Assembly: GCA_025362325.1 (NCBI GenBank)
Contig: JANYGO010000118.1
Location: 1-41,446, forward strand
Length of the DNA: 41,446 nt
Direction of reading: 5' to 3'
From: Cyanobacteriota bacterium
GTDB taxonomy: Bacteria > Cyanobacteriota > Cyanobacteriia > Cyanobacteriales > Microcoleaceae
Below the pieces are notes generated by a model. It was not told the origin of the DNA, ran no database searches, and saw nothing but the letters and a program-made list of their open reading frames with translations. A program made the translations under genes and the position numbers. This document shows, one piece after another, positions 17,227 to 26,447 of this stretch (position 1 is its first letter; each line of letters opens with the position of its first letter).

Positions 17227-19173
17227 ATGAAAATTAGCAAAACAAATTGGAAGTATATTTTTTGGCTGGGCCCCCTGTTCACCGCAGCGGGGCTAACAGC
17301 AGCACTTGTATCCGCAGCGTGGGAACCCCTGACAGTCGGTTTAGTTATTGCTGGAATAATGACGATCGCACTTTGGCTGCTATCTTTGAGTTACGAACAA
17401 GGCTTTTGGGGGCAGCGTTCCACTCAAGCGGGCGCCAACGCCCTGATTGCTACCCTCGCCGTCTTAGTAATTCTTGGAGTAATTAACTTCATAGCCTTTC
17501 GCTATCCCGTCCGCATCGACTTAACCGAAAGCCAACAATTTACCCTCGCCCCCCAGACTCAACAAATCCTGCGAAACCTCCAACAACCAGTCAAAGTTTG
17601 GGTATTTGACCCCATCCAAAACCCGCAAATTAAAGAATTGCTGCAAAGCTACAAACGCGAGGGAGGTCAAAAGTTCCAATACGAGTTTGTAGACCCGCAA
17701 GCTCAACCGGGAAAAACCCGGGAATTTAGCATTACCAGCATCGGAGAAGTTTACCTGCAATCCGGCGACAAAAAACAGGTGCTGCAAAAAGGCGGCACTG
17801 CTTTTGGTAGTGACCCGAATCAAGGTCTTTCAGAGATCAAACTTACCAATGGCTTAGAAGAAATTCTGAGCACTCGTAATCCTACAGTTTACTTTTTGCA
17901 AGGTAAAGGTGGACGCCCGCTAAAAGAAGGTCAAGGTGGCATTCAGCAAGCTGAAAAAGCTCTCAAAGACAAATTTTACAACGCCCAAACGCTGAATTTG
18001 ACTGAACGCAAAGAAGTTCCAGAAGATGCAGATGCTTTAATCGTTCCTGGCCTAGAAAAACCGTTTTCCGATACAGAAATTAAAGCACTAAAAGCTTATC
18101 TCGATCGCGGTGGCAGTTTATTCTTAATGGTAGACCCCGGAATTAATACGGGATTGGACAAAATGTTGCAAGAATGGGGCATAAAACTAGACACCCGTTT
18201 GGCCATCGATGCTTCGGGTACTGGTCAAAGATTCGGCCTGGGCCCCACGGTTCCCACAGTCAGGCGTTATGGCGAACATCCGATTACTCGAAGTTTTGGT
18301 AGCGCCATTTCTTTCTATCCGTTTGCGCGTTATTTGGAAACCTCGCCGGTAGTAGGGATAGAGGAAAAACCGCTGCTGTGGACGAGTCAGGAAAGTTGGG
18401 CGGAAAGCGATTTGACAACTAAGAAATTGGAGTTCGATCCGAAGACCGATCGACAAGGCCCGCTATTATTAGGTGTAGCTTTGGTGCGATCGGGTTCTGA
18501 CACCACTCCCTTAAAACCCTCACCCTCGCCAACACCCGTCACGCCTTCACCTCAAGCATCTCCGAAACCATCTCCGACAACATCACCATCACCGAAAACT
18601 TCGCCATCTCCGACAACATCACCATCTCCGACAACTTCACCATCACCGACAACTTCGCCGACAACTTCGCCATCACCGACGACTTCGCCGACAGCTTCCC
18701 CAATTAGCTATTCGGTGATTGTCTCCCAAGAAGCTACGCCTCCAGTGTTACCGACGACTTCACCCACACCAACAGCATCTCCCACAGCATCTCCCGAAAC
18801 TTCGCCCACAGCATCTCCCGAAACTTCGCCCACACCAACACCAGCAGCATCTCCCACAGCATCTCCCAGCCCAACCACAACTCCTTCTGCGCCTTCAACT
18901 CCTAGAAAAACCGCGAGAATGGTAGTAATTGGCACGTCTCAATTTATTACCAACGGTTGGTTTGACCAACAACTCAATAGCGACGTGTTTCTCAACTCGG
19001 TTAGTTGGTTGAGTAAACCAGACCAACAAAGCTTTTCTATCAGTCCGAAAAAAGCTACCAACCGCCGTATTAATATGACTGTCGTCCAAATAGGATTGCT
19101 GGTTTTAGGTTGGCTAATTTGGCCTTTACTCGGAGTCGGAATTGGTGGCGCTATCTGGTGGAAAAGAAGATAA
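17227..19173 (+). CDS. GldG-like ABC-type auxiliary membrane protein
   Basis: A 648-residue protein of the GldG/ABC_transp_aux type. Residues about 10-100 hold three hydrophobic segments, then the family signature RIDLTESQQFTLAPQTQQIL and an extracytoplasmic alpha/beta domain (about 100-420; strand DADALIVPGLEKPFSDTEI and RGGSLFLMVDPG). Residues about 422-555 are a low-complexity Pro/Ser/Thr linker (TTSPSPTTSPS repeats). The domain resumes with ARMVVIGTSQFITNGWFDQQ, and a C-terminal transmembrane helix (about 617-640) is followed by KRR. The linker is an insertion within the domain, before its last strand. By family knowledge it works with the GldA/GldF ATPase and permease. It starts 44 bp after the Rpn gene, and the DUF4340 gene follows. 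Confidence 0.9.
   Translation: MKISKTNWKYIFWLGPLFTAAGLTAALVSAAWEPLTVGLVIAGIMTIALWLLSLSYEQGFWGQRSTQAGANALIATLAVLVILGVINFIAFRYPVRIDLTESQQFTLAPQTQQILRNLQQPVKVWVFDPIQNPQIKELLQSYKREGGQKFQYEFVDPQAQPGKTREFSITSIGEVYLQSGDKKQVLQKGGTAFGSDPNQGLSEIKLTNGLEEILSTRNPTVYFLQGKGGRPLKEGQGGIQQAEKALKDKFYNAQTLNLTERKEVPEDADALIVPGLEKPFSDTEIKALKAYLDRGGSLFLMVDPGINTGLDKMLQEWGIKLDTRLAIDASGTGQRFGLGPTVPTVRRYGEHPITRSFGSAISFYPFARYLETSPVVGIEEKPLLWTSQESWAESDLTTKKLEFDPKTDRQGPLLLGVALVRSGSDTTPLKPSPSPTPVTPSPQASPKPSPTTSPSPKTSPSPTTSPSPTTSPSPTTSPTTSPSPTTSPTASPISYSVIVSQEATPPVLPTTSPTPTASPTASPETSPTASPETSPTPTPAASPTASPSPTTTPSAPSTPRKTARMVVIGTSQFITNGWFDQQLNSDVFLNSVSWLSKPDQQSFSISPKKATNRRINMTVVQIGLLVLGWLIWPLLGVGIGGAIWWKRR
18520..18900. repeat. 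Pro/Ser/Thr-coding minisatellite in the GldG-like gene
   Basis: Irregular 9- to 18-bp units such as CCGACAACTTCACCATCA are repeated head to tail and encode TTSPSP and TASPETSP motifs. The tract is in frame throughout. Confidence 0.75.
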
Positions 19174-19293
19174 GCTAGTTGACTGTTGACTGTTGTCATC
19201 TGTTAATCCTTGGCCGTGGCTAATAACAAATAACCAATAACATTAATCAACAGTCAACAGTCAACAGTGAACAGTCAACAGTCAACATTTATT
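19174..19293. repeat. Opposed TTGACTG and TCAACAG heptamer blocks
   Basis: Two TTGACTG units (about 19180-19193) and five TCAACAG-type units (about 19248-19286, one a TGAACAG variant) lie in inverse orientation around a 50-bp centre and could fold into a long hairpin. The right block runs up to the start of the DUF4340 gene. It is the same heptamer as in repeat element B. Confidence 0.75.
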
Positions 19294-19932
19294 ATGAAAT
19301 TGCAGAAAAATACATTCGTATTGATAGCCGTCGCGCTGAGCATGATTGGGTTTGTTTCTTTGTACGAGATGCAAGTGACTCCGAAACAGGAAGCGGCTAA
19401 GGATGAAAAACAAAAGATTTTTGCTTTTAAGTCCGATCGCATACAATTCTTTACAGTCAAAACTCCTGAAAAAATCTTGACTTTTGAACGAGTTTATGCT
19501 ATGAAAGGAGGTAAGTCTAGCTGGGAAATGAAATTGCCAGTGCAAGCACACGCGAGTCAGGCATCGGTGGATTTTTTGCTAGACAGGCTGGCAACAGGAA
19601 AGAGCGATCGCACAATTAATATTACAGCCGCTCAACTGCCAGAATTCGGTCTCGACCAACCCCAAGCTACAGTCACAGTCAAGCTGGACAACCAGGAAAC
19701 TCACCGCCTAGTTTTAGGCAAAACAGACTTTAGCGGCCGCTTCTTGTACGCCCAAGCCAATCCGGCGGAAGCGCCACCTCAAAATTCAGCCGAAAATTTG
19801 CCCGTCCTGCTGGTGCCCTTTGACTTTAAAAATGCCGTCCAGCGACCTTTGTCAGAATGGAAAAAAGCAGAAGCACCTAAACCACAGAAGCCGCAAACAC
19901 CCTCTCCCACGCCAACTCCTGAGAATCAATAG
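19294..19932 (+). CDS. DUF4340 domain protein of the gld-like cluster
   Basis: A 212-residue protein. An N-terminal hydrophobic segment (KNTFVLIAVALSMIGFVSLY) is a membrane anchor or signal. A DUF4340-type beta-rich domain follows (SDRIQFFTVKTPEKILTFERV ... ELPEFGLDQPQATVTVKL ... LVLGKTDFSGRFLYAQ), and the tail is Pro-rich. I choose ATG 19294 rather than an in-frame GTG at 19267, because the nine extra codons are only TCAACAG repeat sequence. DUF4340 proteins usually follow GldG-like genes, so this is probably the last member of the gld-like transport unit, exposed outside the membrane. Its exact role is unknown. Confidence 0.85.
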   Translation: MKLQKNTFVLIAVALSMIGFVSLYEMQVTPKQEAAKDEKQKIFAFKSDRIQFFTVKTPEKILTFERVYAMKGGKSSWEMKLPVQAHASQASVDFLLDRLATGKSDRTINITAAQLPEFGLDQPQATVTVKLDNQETHRLVLGKTDFSGRFLYAQANPAEAPPQNSAENLPVLLVPFDFKNAVQRPLSEWKKAEAPKPQKPQTPSPTPTPENQ

Positions 19933-20058
19933 ATGGTCGGTCGATCGAATTTGGTGCGGGATACAGCAGATTCGGTCTTGCCCAGCAACACTCTGAGATA
20001 GAATCTAAAGCAATACGGTTCAGTTAACGTTTTGTATCGCCCGGAGATCCCTTGCAGC

Positions 20059-20135
20059 ATCCCCCTTAAGAAGGGGGACTTTGAGGAATTTCTTGTCCCC
20101 CCCTTGGGAAGGGGTGTGCCAGGGAGATCTGGCTT
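20059..20135. repeat. G/C-run hairpin repeat between the gld-like and pot clusters
   Basis: In the 339-bp gap 19933-20271. Two hairpins stand side by side: CCCCCTTAAGAAGGGGG (20061-20077) and CCCCTTGGGAAGGGG (20100-20114), flanked by GGAGATCCC and GGGAGATCT. This is a common intergenic repeat type in cyanobacteria. It may also act as a transcription barrier after the DUF4340 gene, but no T-tract follows. The rest of the gap shows nothing recognisable apart from the potA leader. Confidence 0.65.
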
Positions 20136-20271
20136 AAATGAACTGTATTAGAATTTGAAGAACAAATCCTAAAACCTGTTACTTCCTAACATTCCTCGCC
20201 TAAAATACAGAAAAGTCTAAAGTTAAACTGTATTCAAGCAGCGTGCATTAATACCCCAGGAAAGGGCGAAT

Positions 20272-21399
20272 ATGTTTCAGACAGCACTCAACCAAGGTAC
20301 GACAGCAACGGATACAGCGCTTGACGTTGAACTCCGCAAGGTCTTTAAGGTATTTAACGGCGAAACCGCAGTCCGCGGAGTTGACCTCAGCATTCGTCAA
20401 GGAGAATTTTTTAGCATTCTCGGGCCCTCCGGCTGCGGTAAGACAACCACGCTGCGGTTAATCGCTGGTTTCGAGACTCCCTCGGCGGGCGAATTGATGA
20501 TTCGCGGCCAGTCGATGACCAATACTCCAGCTTACCGCCGTCCGGTAAATACTGTGTTTCAAAGCTACGCCCTGTTCGGACACATGAATGTCTGGGACAA
20601 TATCGCTTTTGGATTGCGGATTAAAAAACTGGGGAAAGCGGAAATTGAAGAACGGGTACGGTCCGTTTTGCAATTGGTGAAAATGGAATCTTTCGCCAAC
20701 AGGTTTCCCGGTCAAATGTCGGGGGGTCAGCAGCAGCGGGTGGCTTTGGCGAGAGCTCTGGTAAATCGACCGGCGGTTCTGTTGTTGGACGAACCTCTGG
20801 GTGCTCTGGATTTGAAGTTGCGGAAGCAGATGCAGTTGGAATTGTCGAATTTGCATCAAGAGTTGGGTTTGACTTTTGTGATGGTGACTCACGACCAAGA
20901 AGAGGCGATGAGTCTTTCTGACCGGATTGCGGTGATGCACGAGGGCAGGATTGAGCAAATCGGTTCTCCTGAAGAAATTTATGAGTGCCCGCAGACGGCT
21001 TTTGTGGCGGATTTTATTGGGGATACGAATTTGTTTTCTGGTACGGTAGAGTCGATCGACCGATCGACTCTCACAGTTCGCACATCAGCTAATCTGAAAA
21101 TAGTTGTCCAGCAGTCGGATATGTGGAGTGGTGTCACCGGTGACTCTGTGGTCGTCAGCGTCCGGCCGGAGAAAGTATATTTGAATCTCTACCAGCCGGA
21201 ATTGTCGGTCAACTGTTTTGAAGGGCGACTCAAAAATACTATGTACATGGGCACGCACGTTCATTACGTGGTTGAGTTGGCCTCTGGCGATAAAATTACG
21301 GTGCGCCAGCCAAATACTGGCGGCTCTTTCCCAGACCAGAACACGCCGATTTATGCTTACTGGGGAACTACTGATTGTCTCGCTTTGGGTCGAGCATAA
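20272..21399 (+). CDS. potA: Spermidine/putrescine ABC transporter ATPase PotA
   Basis: A 375-residue importer ATPase. It has Walker A at 51-59 (GPSGCGKTT), the signature [15 protein letters not shown] from 149, Walker B LLDEP at 170-174 and the switch histidine in [15 protein letters not shown]. The C-terminal 120 residues form the TOBE regulatory domain typical of PotA. The start ATG has AGGAAAGGG at a good distance. It is the first gene of a potA-potD-potB-potC cluster, all on the same strand, so the complex is expected to import polyamines. A related compound cannot be excluded from sequence alone. Confidence 0.93.
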   Translation: MFQTALNQGTTATDTALDVELRKVFKVFNGETAVRGVDLSIRQGEFFSILGPSGCGKTTTLRLIAGFETPSAGELMIRGQSMTNTPAYRRPVNTVFQSYALFGHMNVWDNIAFGLRIKKLGKAEIEERVRSVLQLVKMESFANRFPGQMSGGQQQRVALARALVNRPAVLLLDEPLGALDLKLRKQMQLELSNLHQELGLTFVMVTHDQEEAMSLSDRIAVMHEGRIEQIGSPEEIYECPQTAFVADFIGDTNLFSGTVESIDRSTLTVRTSANLKIVVQQSDMWSGVTGDSVVVSVRPEKVYLNLYQPELSVNCFEGRLKNTMYMGTHVHYVVELASGDKITVRQPNTGGSFPDQNTPIYAYWGTTDCLALGRA

Positions 21400-21483
21400 T
21401 TACGAACAGAAGGAAGTTCGGCAACGGATTGTGTAGCGCATTTAACGGATGTTGGCAACGGATTGTGTAACGGATTTAACGGA

Positions 21484-21655
21484 TGTTTTGATTTCTCAAA
21501 TCCAATTCTCCAATTCCCAATTCCCCAATTCGCAATTCCCCAATTCTCCAACTTACCAATTCCCCAATTTTCATTCCTTACCAATTCCCCAATCCTCAAT
21601 TCCCCAATCCTCAATTCCCCAATCTCAAATCTAAAATCCAAAATCTAAAATCAAA
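21484..21655. repeat. CAATTCCC-type short tandem repeats
   Basis: The gap between potA and potD (258 bp) consists largely of imperfect repeats of CAATTCCC(C) and then AAATC(T/C)AAA units. The same kind of sequence occurs at 15107-15139, 16028-16062 and 23976-24003. It replaces any recognisable promoter or ribosome binding site for potD. Confidence 0.8.
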
Positions 21656-21657
21656 CT

Positions 21658-22788
21658 GTGCCTCCGACAAATCTACCAATTTCCAGGATTTTCCCGGCTA
21701 ATTCCACACGCCGTCAGTTCCTAAAAAATTCGGCGGCGACAATTTCTGGATTAGCTCTTTCGAGTTGCGGCTGGCGGCTAGCAGACGTACAATCTGCTCC
21801 TCCGACTAAGGGTGCTGCCGACCAACTTTTCATCTATACTTGGGCTGGATATACCGATAAAGCTTTACTCGATCGCTTTGCTGAAAAAACAGGCATTCGC
21901 GTAGTCGCCGACGTGTTTAGCTCCAATGAAGAGATGCTGGCGAGAGTTCAAGCCGGCGGCGGCCGCGCCTACAGCATCATTTACCCGTCTGACTACATGG
22001 TGGTTCAGATGACGGAACTGGGGCTGTTGACTCCATTAGACCACTCGATTTTGGGCGGACTTGATCGGCTCTTAAAACAGTTCCAAAACCCTGTCTACGA
22101 CCCAGGAAACCGCTACAGCGTGGCTTTGGCTTGGGGAACCACAGGCTTGATTTACAACAGCGAACAACTCAAAGAAGCTCCGGAAGATTGGAGCTATTTG
22201 TGGCAGCACAAAAAGGAGTTAGCAAGGCGAATGACGCTGGCCAGTGATGTTCGAGAAGTTATGGGCGCTGCGTTGCGGATGCTGGGCTATTCTCTCAATT
22301 CTACGAACCCAGAGCAAGTTAAACAAGCTTACCAAAAGTTGGTGGAACTCAAACCTGCGATCGCATCTTTTACGACAGACGCTTGGCGGCCACAAATGCT
22401 GACGGGGGATTTGAAATTAGCCATGTGTTATTCTTCTGATGCCAATGAAGTAATTTCTGATAACGATAAATTGAAGTATGTCGTGCCAAAAAGCGGTTCT
22501 TCTCTGTGGACTGACACTTTAGTAATTCCGAAAAGTGCTCCCAATCCAGATGCAGCTTATAAGTGGATTAACTTTATGCTGCAAGCGGATGTCGCTGCTT
22601 CTTTAGTCGAACGGCTTAGTTTTTCCACTCCTTCGGAAGATGCTTATAGTTTGTTGAAGCCGGAAGTCCGGGAAAACCCACTTCTTTTCCCTTCGGAAGC
22701 TGTTTTGAAAAATTGCGAAGGTGTGGCTCCAGTAGGTAAATTTATGGAAGTGTACGATCGCTATTGGACTAAATTAACCAGCGGCTAA
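21658..22788 (+). CDS. potD: Polyamine-type periplasmic substrate-binding protein PotD
   Basis: A 376-residue family 1 solute-binding protein. The N terminus has a twin-arginine motif (STRRQFLKNSAAT, Arg18-Arg19) followed by a hydrophobic stretch ending LALSSCG. It is therefore probably Tat-exported and may be lipidated at Cys37. The PotD/PotF pattern is clear: LFIYTWAGYTDKALLDRFAEKTG, then DYMVVQMTELGLLTPLD and LAWGTTGLIYNSEQL. By family knowledge it delivers spermidine or putrescine to PotB/PotC. The start is a GTG; an in-frame TAA lies 12 bases upstream, so no earlier start exists. There is no clear ribosome binding site because the leader is repeat sequence. Confidence 0.9.
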   Translation: MPPTNLPISRIFPANSTRRQFLKNSAATISGLALSSCGWRLADVQSAPPTKGAADQLFIYTWAGYTDKALLDRFAEKTGIRVVADVFSSNEEMLARVQAGGGRAYSIIYPSDYMVVQMTELGLLTPLDHSILGGLDRLLKQFQNPVYDPGNRYSVALAWGTTGLIYNSEQLKEAPEDWSYLWQHKKELARRMTLASDVREVMGAALRMLGYSLNSTNPEQVKQAYQKLVELKPAIASFTTDAWRPQMLTGDLKLAMCYSSDANEVISDNDKLKYVVPKSGSSLWTDTLVIPKSAPNPDAAYKWINFMLQADVAASLVERLSFSTPSEDAYSLLKPEVRENPLLFPSEAVLKNCEGVAPVGKFMEVYDRYWTKLTSG

Positions 22789-22930
22789 TCATCAACTGTA
22801 GGGCGGGTTTTACACACAATATCTAAGTTTCACGCAAATTTTACATCAATCCGCCCCATAGTCGATCGCCCACTCGCTCCATATTATATCCGCGTTAATC
22901 AGCGGTTAAAAACTCAAAAAAAATTGATTT

Positions 22931-23842
22931 ATGGTTGTTTCCACAAAAGCTCCCCCTCCCATTCCTCCTAATGCTCCCGTCAAGGCTGAAACTGTCCCCC
23001 CGTGGTCAAAATGGACAGGGCCGCTAGCATTACTAGGCCCTTCTGGCTTGTTTCTAGTTTTATTATTAGTAATACCAACTCTGGTGATTTTTCAGCTTAG
23101 TTTGGTGCCGAATATTAAGCCGGGAGATTTGGTAAATCCTTCGGGAATCGCCAACTACCTGCGAGTGTTTGAGCCGCTGAATTTGCAGGTGATGGGTCGA
23201 TCGCTCTTTTTCGCCACGGGAACGACTATTCTGTGTTTACTGTTGGGATTTCCCGTCGCTTACTGGATAGCCCTCAATGTCTCGCCCAAGTGGCGGAATT
23301 TAACGTTGTTGGGCTTTGTGTTGCCGCTGTGGACTTCTTCACTTTTGCGATCGTACGCTTGGATTACAATTCTGCGTCCTACGGGCGTTCTCAACTCGCT
23401 CCTGGGACTTTTGGGCATACCTCCTCTAGAATTGTTAAATCAAAGTTCCGCCGTTCTCATCGGCATGGCTTACAGCTATTTGCCTTATATTGTGACAATT
23501 CTCTACGCTTCCTTGGAAAAGCTCGATCGCAGGTTACTAGAAGCGTCTCAGGATTTGGGCGCGAATCCGGTAGAAACTTTCTGGAAAGTGACAGTACCGC
23601 AGACGATGCCGGGGATTGCTGCGGGTTCTTTGCTAGTATTTATTAGTTGTTTGGGCGATTTTGTCGATCCAGAGTTGCTCGGTGGAGCTTCCAGCATGAC
23701 GGCGGCTCGTTTGATTTACAATCAGTTTTTGGGGGCGACTCAAAATTGGGGGCTAGGATCTGCTCTGAGTATGGTATTAATTTTTGCAGTGAGTATCGGA
23801 ATTGCACTTTTACTCAAATATGGCGATCGTAATGCAGTTTAG
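22931..23842 (+). CDS. potB: Polyamine ABC transporter permease PotB
   Basis: A 303-residue inner-membrane permease with six predicted helices after a Pro-rich cytoplasmic N terminus. The binding-protein-dependent transport (EAA) loop is visible as LLEASQDLGANPVETFWKVT, followed by PQTMPGIAAGS. It matches PotB/PotH, including the conserved LPLWTSSLLRSYAWI stretch. It pairs with PotC, energised by PotA. It begins 142 bp after potD. Open frames in the other two plus-strand frames inside this gene are overlaps without family signatures. Confidence 0.9.
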   Translation: MVVSTKAPPPIPPNAPVKAETVPPWSKWTGPLALLGPSGLFLVLLLVIPTLVIFQLSLVPNIKPGDLVNPSGIANYLRVFEPLNLQVMGRSLFFATGTTILCLLLGFPVAYWIALNVSPKWRNLTLLGFVLPLWTSSLLRSYAWITILRPTGVLNSLLGLLGIPPLELLNQSSAVLIGMAYSYLPYIVTILYASLEKLDRRLLEASQDLGANPVETFWKVTVPQTMPGIAAGSLLVFISCLGDFVDPELLGGASSMTAARLIYNQFLGATQNWGLGSALSMVLIFAVSIGIALLLKYGDRNAV

Positions 23843-24014
23843 GAAAGAAGTCCTTAGTCATTAGTCCTTAGTCATTAGTTATTGATAGGTAGTTGCTAGT
23901 TAATGGTTATTGATGTGTTTCGGAAATAGACAATAACAAATAACAACTGCAAATTGAAAACAATCAATGCTTAGATTCCCCAATCACCAATTACCAATTC
24001 CCGATTAACGAGAC

Positions 24015-24860
24015 ATGGAAAATACCGCCGACAATCCACAGGAGGAAATACAACCCGATATGTACTTAAAACCTAAATTTAAGATTTCTTGGCAGGTAAT
24101 ATTTGCCATTTTGATGTTTTTTTATATGTACCTGCCCATTTTGGTACTCACATTTTACAGCTTTAACAAATCACGTTTTAGCGCCGGCTGGGAAGGATTT
24201 ACTTTAGATTGGTACGTTAAATTATTTAGCGATACGCGGATTTTAATTGCCCTGAGAAACAGTTTAACAGTCGCTGTTTGTGCAGTGGCAATCTCGGCTG
24301 TACTCGGAACTTTGATGGCTGTTGGTTTAGCCCGCTACCGCTTTCCCGGCAAGAGTTTATATCAAGGAGTTTCCTACTTGCCGATTATTATTCCAGATAT
24401 TGCCAGCGCGGTTGCTACTCTGGTATTTTTAGCGGCGCTGGCTATTCCTCTGAGTTTGTGGACAATTGTCGCCGCTCACGTTGTGTTTTGTCTGGCTTAC
24501 ATCGCCCTAGCTGTTTCTACTAGATTGGCAGATTTAAACCCATATTTAGAAGAGGCTGCCTTGGATTTGGGTGCAACGCCTGTTGAAGCTTTTATTCAGG
24601 TTTTGCTACCTCAATTAATACCTGGAATTGTTTCGGGTTGTCTGCTATCTTTTGTTCTCAGCATGGACGATTTTTTGATTGCGAGTTTCACCGCAGGTAG
24701 CGGGACTACAACTCTGCCGATGGAAATTTTTAGCCGGATTCGGACTGGGGTAAAACCTGATATTAATGCTCTGAGCGTGCTGTTGATAGTAGGTTCGGGA
24801 GGATTGGCGTTTTTAGCGGAATATTTGCGCGGACGCGGCGATCAAAAACGGTCTCATTAG
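24015..24860 (+). CDS. potC: Polyamine ABC transporter permease PotC
   Basis: A 281-residue permease with six predicted helices. The EAA loop is YLEEAALDLGATPVEAFIQV, followed by LLPQLIPGIVSG, and the family stretch LSMDDFLIASFTAGSGTTTLP is typical of PotC/PotI. It completes the four-component importer. The 172 bp between potB and potC contain ATTAGT and CAATTACC-type short repeats and no gene. The N-terminal 30 residues are polar and variable; a start at ATG 24060 is also possible. Confidence 0.9.
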   Translation: MENTADNPQEEIQPDMYLKPKFKISWQVIFAILMFFYMYLPILVLTFYSFNKSRFSAGWEGFTLDWYVKLFSDTRILIALRNSLTVAVCAVAISAVLGTLMAVGLARYRFPGKSLYQGVSYLPIIIPDIASAVATLVFLAALAIPLSLWTIVAAHVVFCLAYIALAVSTRLADLNPYLEEAALDLGATPVEAFIQVLLPQLIPGIVSGCLLSFVLSMDDFLIASFTAGSGTTTLPMEIFSRIRTGVKPDINALSVLLIVGSGGLAFLAEYLRGRGDQKRSH

Positions 24861-25154
24861 TCAGTTGACAGTTGTCAGTTGTCAGTTGACAGTTGTCAGT
24901 ACGCTTGGTTAGGGCTTTTTTGCTAATTTTATTTATGGTTCTTGTCGCAAGCGTATTGGATTATGTTTTTTTCATTGTGAGGTATGGGTGGCAATCTCAA
25001 GTCCCTGCGATTGCTTTCCCGAAGCGCAATGACATTATTGTCTAAGTTTGTAGTTTGTAGTGCTAACTCACCTTTTTAGTTAATCCGCATTTAAATTATT
25101 GTGGGGTGGGCTTCTAGCCCGCCCCCACAAATTCAATCTAAATGCCGCAACAGC
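24861..25154. repeat. Convergent intergenic region with CAGTTGACAGTTGT repeats
   Basis: 294 bp between the ends of potC (plus) and the first desaturase (minus). About 24861-24900 consists of alternating CAGTTGACAGTTGT units, the reverse orientation of the heptamer family seen elsewhere. The remainder has no gene and no clear terminator. Confidence 0.6.
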
Positions 25155-25973
25155 TTATTTTGCTGCTGGTAATTTCACCTTACTAGCCAAACCCAGTGCT
25201 TCCAAGGCTTGAATTGTCACCCAAGTGAAGTCGAATTCCCACCATTTCATACCGTGACGGGCAGAGTATTGAAAAGCGTGGTGGTTGTTGTGCCAGCCTT
25301 CGCCGTAAGTCAAAACCGCAACCCACCAACAATTAGTAGAACTATCTTTCGTTTCGTAAGTGCGGTAGCCAAATTTGTGAGTTGCACTGTTCACAAACCA
25401 AGTGCAGTGATACACCAAAATTAAGCGGACAAAAATCACCCAAACTACAAAGGGCCAGCCTGCGGCGAAGTAAAGCAATACGCCAAAGACGATTTGTATG
25501 GGGAGAAAGTAGTTTTGCAAAAACTGGTAAAACGGATCGCTGGAAATGTCTTTTGTGCAGCGGGAAATTTCAGCGTGAGCGGGGCCTTTATACAGCATCC
25601 AGCCGATGTGACTCCACCAAAAACCATTCTGGGCGTTGTGAGGGTCGATCGCATTTTGGTCAGAGTGGGTATGGTGTAAACGGTGTAACCCAACCCAATC
25701 TATTATTCCTCCTTGACAGGCAAGGGCTCCGCAAAATGCTAGAAAGTATTCTACGAATTTTGGTGTCTGAAAACTGCGGTGGGTGAGCAGGCGGTGCCAT
25801 CCGAGAGTTATTCCCAAACCGCCGGTTATCCAGTGCATAAATACTGTTAAACCAACTGCTGTCCAGTTAAAGTTACTCGGAAGCAATGCGAACAAAGCGC
25901 CGATGTGAAGTCCTGCTAAACTAATAACGTGCTTCCAATTGTATTGAAGTTTGTCTTGTGTTGCTATTGTCAT
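25155..25973 (-). CDS. desC: Acyl-lipid delta-9 desaturase (DesC type), copy 1
   Basis: A 272-residue membrane di-iron desaturase. The three histidine boxes are HRLLTH (60-65), HRLHH (97-101) and HNNHH (228-232), with the DesC-type contexts GITLGWHRLLTHRSF and GEGWHNNHHAFQYSARHG. Hydrophobic segments flank the boxes. By family knowledge it introduces the first double bond (delta-9) into membrane lipid acyl chains with ferredoxin as electron donor. A close paralogue lies 474 bp upstream on the same strand. Which is the constitutive enzyme and which a DesC2-like variant (sn-position or low-temperature specific) cannot be told from sequence alone. Confidence 0.93.
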   Translation of the reverse strand: MTIATQDKLQYNWKHVISLAGLHIGALFALLPSNFNWTAVGLTVFMHWITGGLGITLGWHRLLTHRSFQTPKFVEYFLAFCGALACQGGIIDWVGLHRLHHTHSDQNAIDPHNAQNGFWWSHIGWMLYKGPAHAEISRCTKDISSDPFYQFLQNYFLPIQIVFGVLLYFAAGWPFVVWVIFVRLILVYHCTWFVNSATHKFGYRTYETKDSSTNCWWVAVLTYGEGWHNNHHAFQYSARHGMKWWEFDFTWVTIQALEALGLASKVKLPAAK

Positions 25974-26111
25974 GATTTTTGTGATTTCTGATGAGATGCA
26001 GACCGGAATTCACGCATAAGAGTTTGGATTGAGTTGTGAACTGTTTTGCTGTACACTTGCCCAAACTGATAAAGAATGAATGATAGATTTTGGATGATGA
26101 TTGAAAAAAAA

Positions 26112-26233
26112 TTACCAGAAAGAATTGGTTTAAGGCCTCCACCCTTGTAGGGAGAAATTAAAATCAAACTATTCATTACTCCAATCCTCTTCCTTATGAT
26201 TGTCAAGTGCTGTCAACTGTCAACTGAATGAAG
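26112..26233. repeat. Repeat element C: GCCTCCACCC hairpin plus two TCAACTG heptamers
   Basis: In the 474-bp gap between the two desaturase genes. It is nearly identical to element B from ATTACCAGAAA to ATCCTCTTCCTT and ends in the same TCAACTGAATGAA. Here only two heptamers are present, against ten plus one in element B. The rest of the gap (26234-26447) is AT-rich and holds no gene. Confidence 0.8.
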
Positions 26234-26447
26234 GTTTTATTTTGAAATTAAAAGTTTTAGCTGCGAAACAAAAATTTTTGTTCCCAAACCAATTATAACT
26301 GATTATGGTGTTGGTTGGGTCGATCGCACCCGACGATTCAATCTCAGTTCAACCCAACCAAAACCCGAGCGCCAAAACAGCATTAGGCATTGGTTACGAG
26401 CCATTAGTCCAAAACTGATGACCGACAACCAATGACTAATTGCCGAG

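Noticed and set aside
19267-19293. GTG start for the DUF4340 protein
   Set aside because: The nine codons are only heptamer repeat sequence; ATG 19294 begins the family-like membrane segment.
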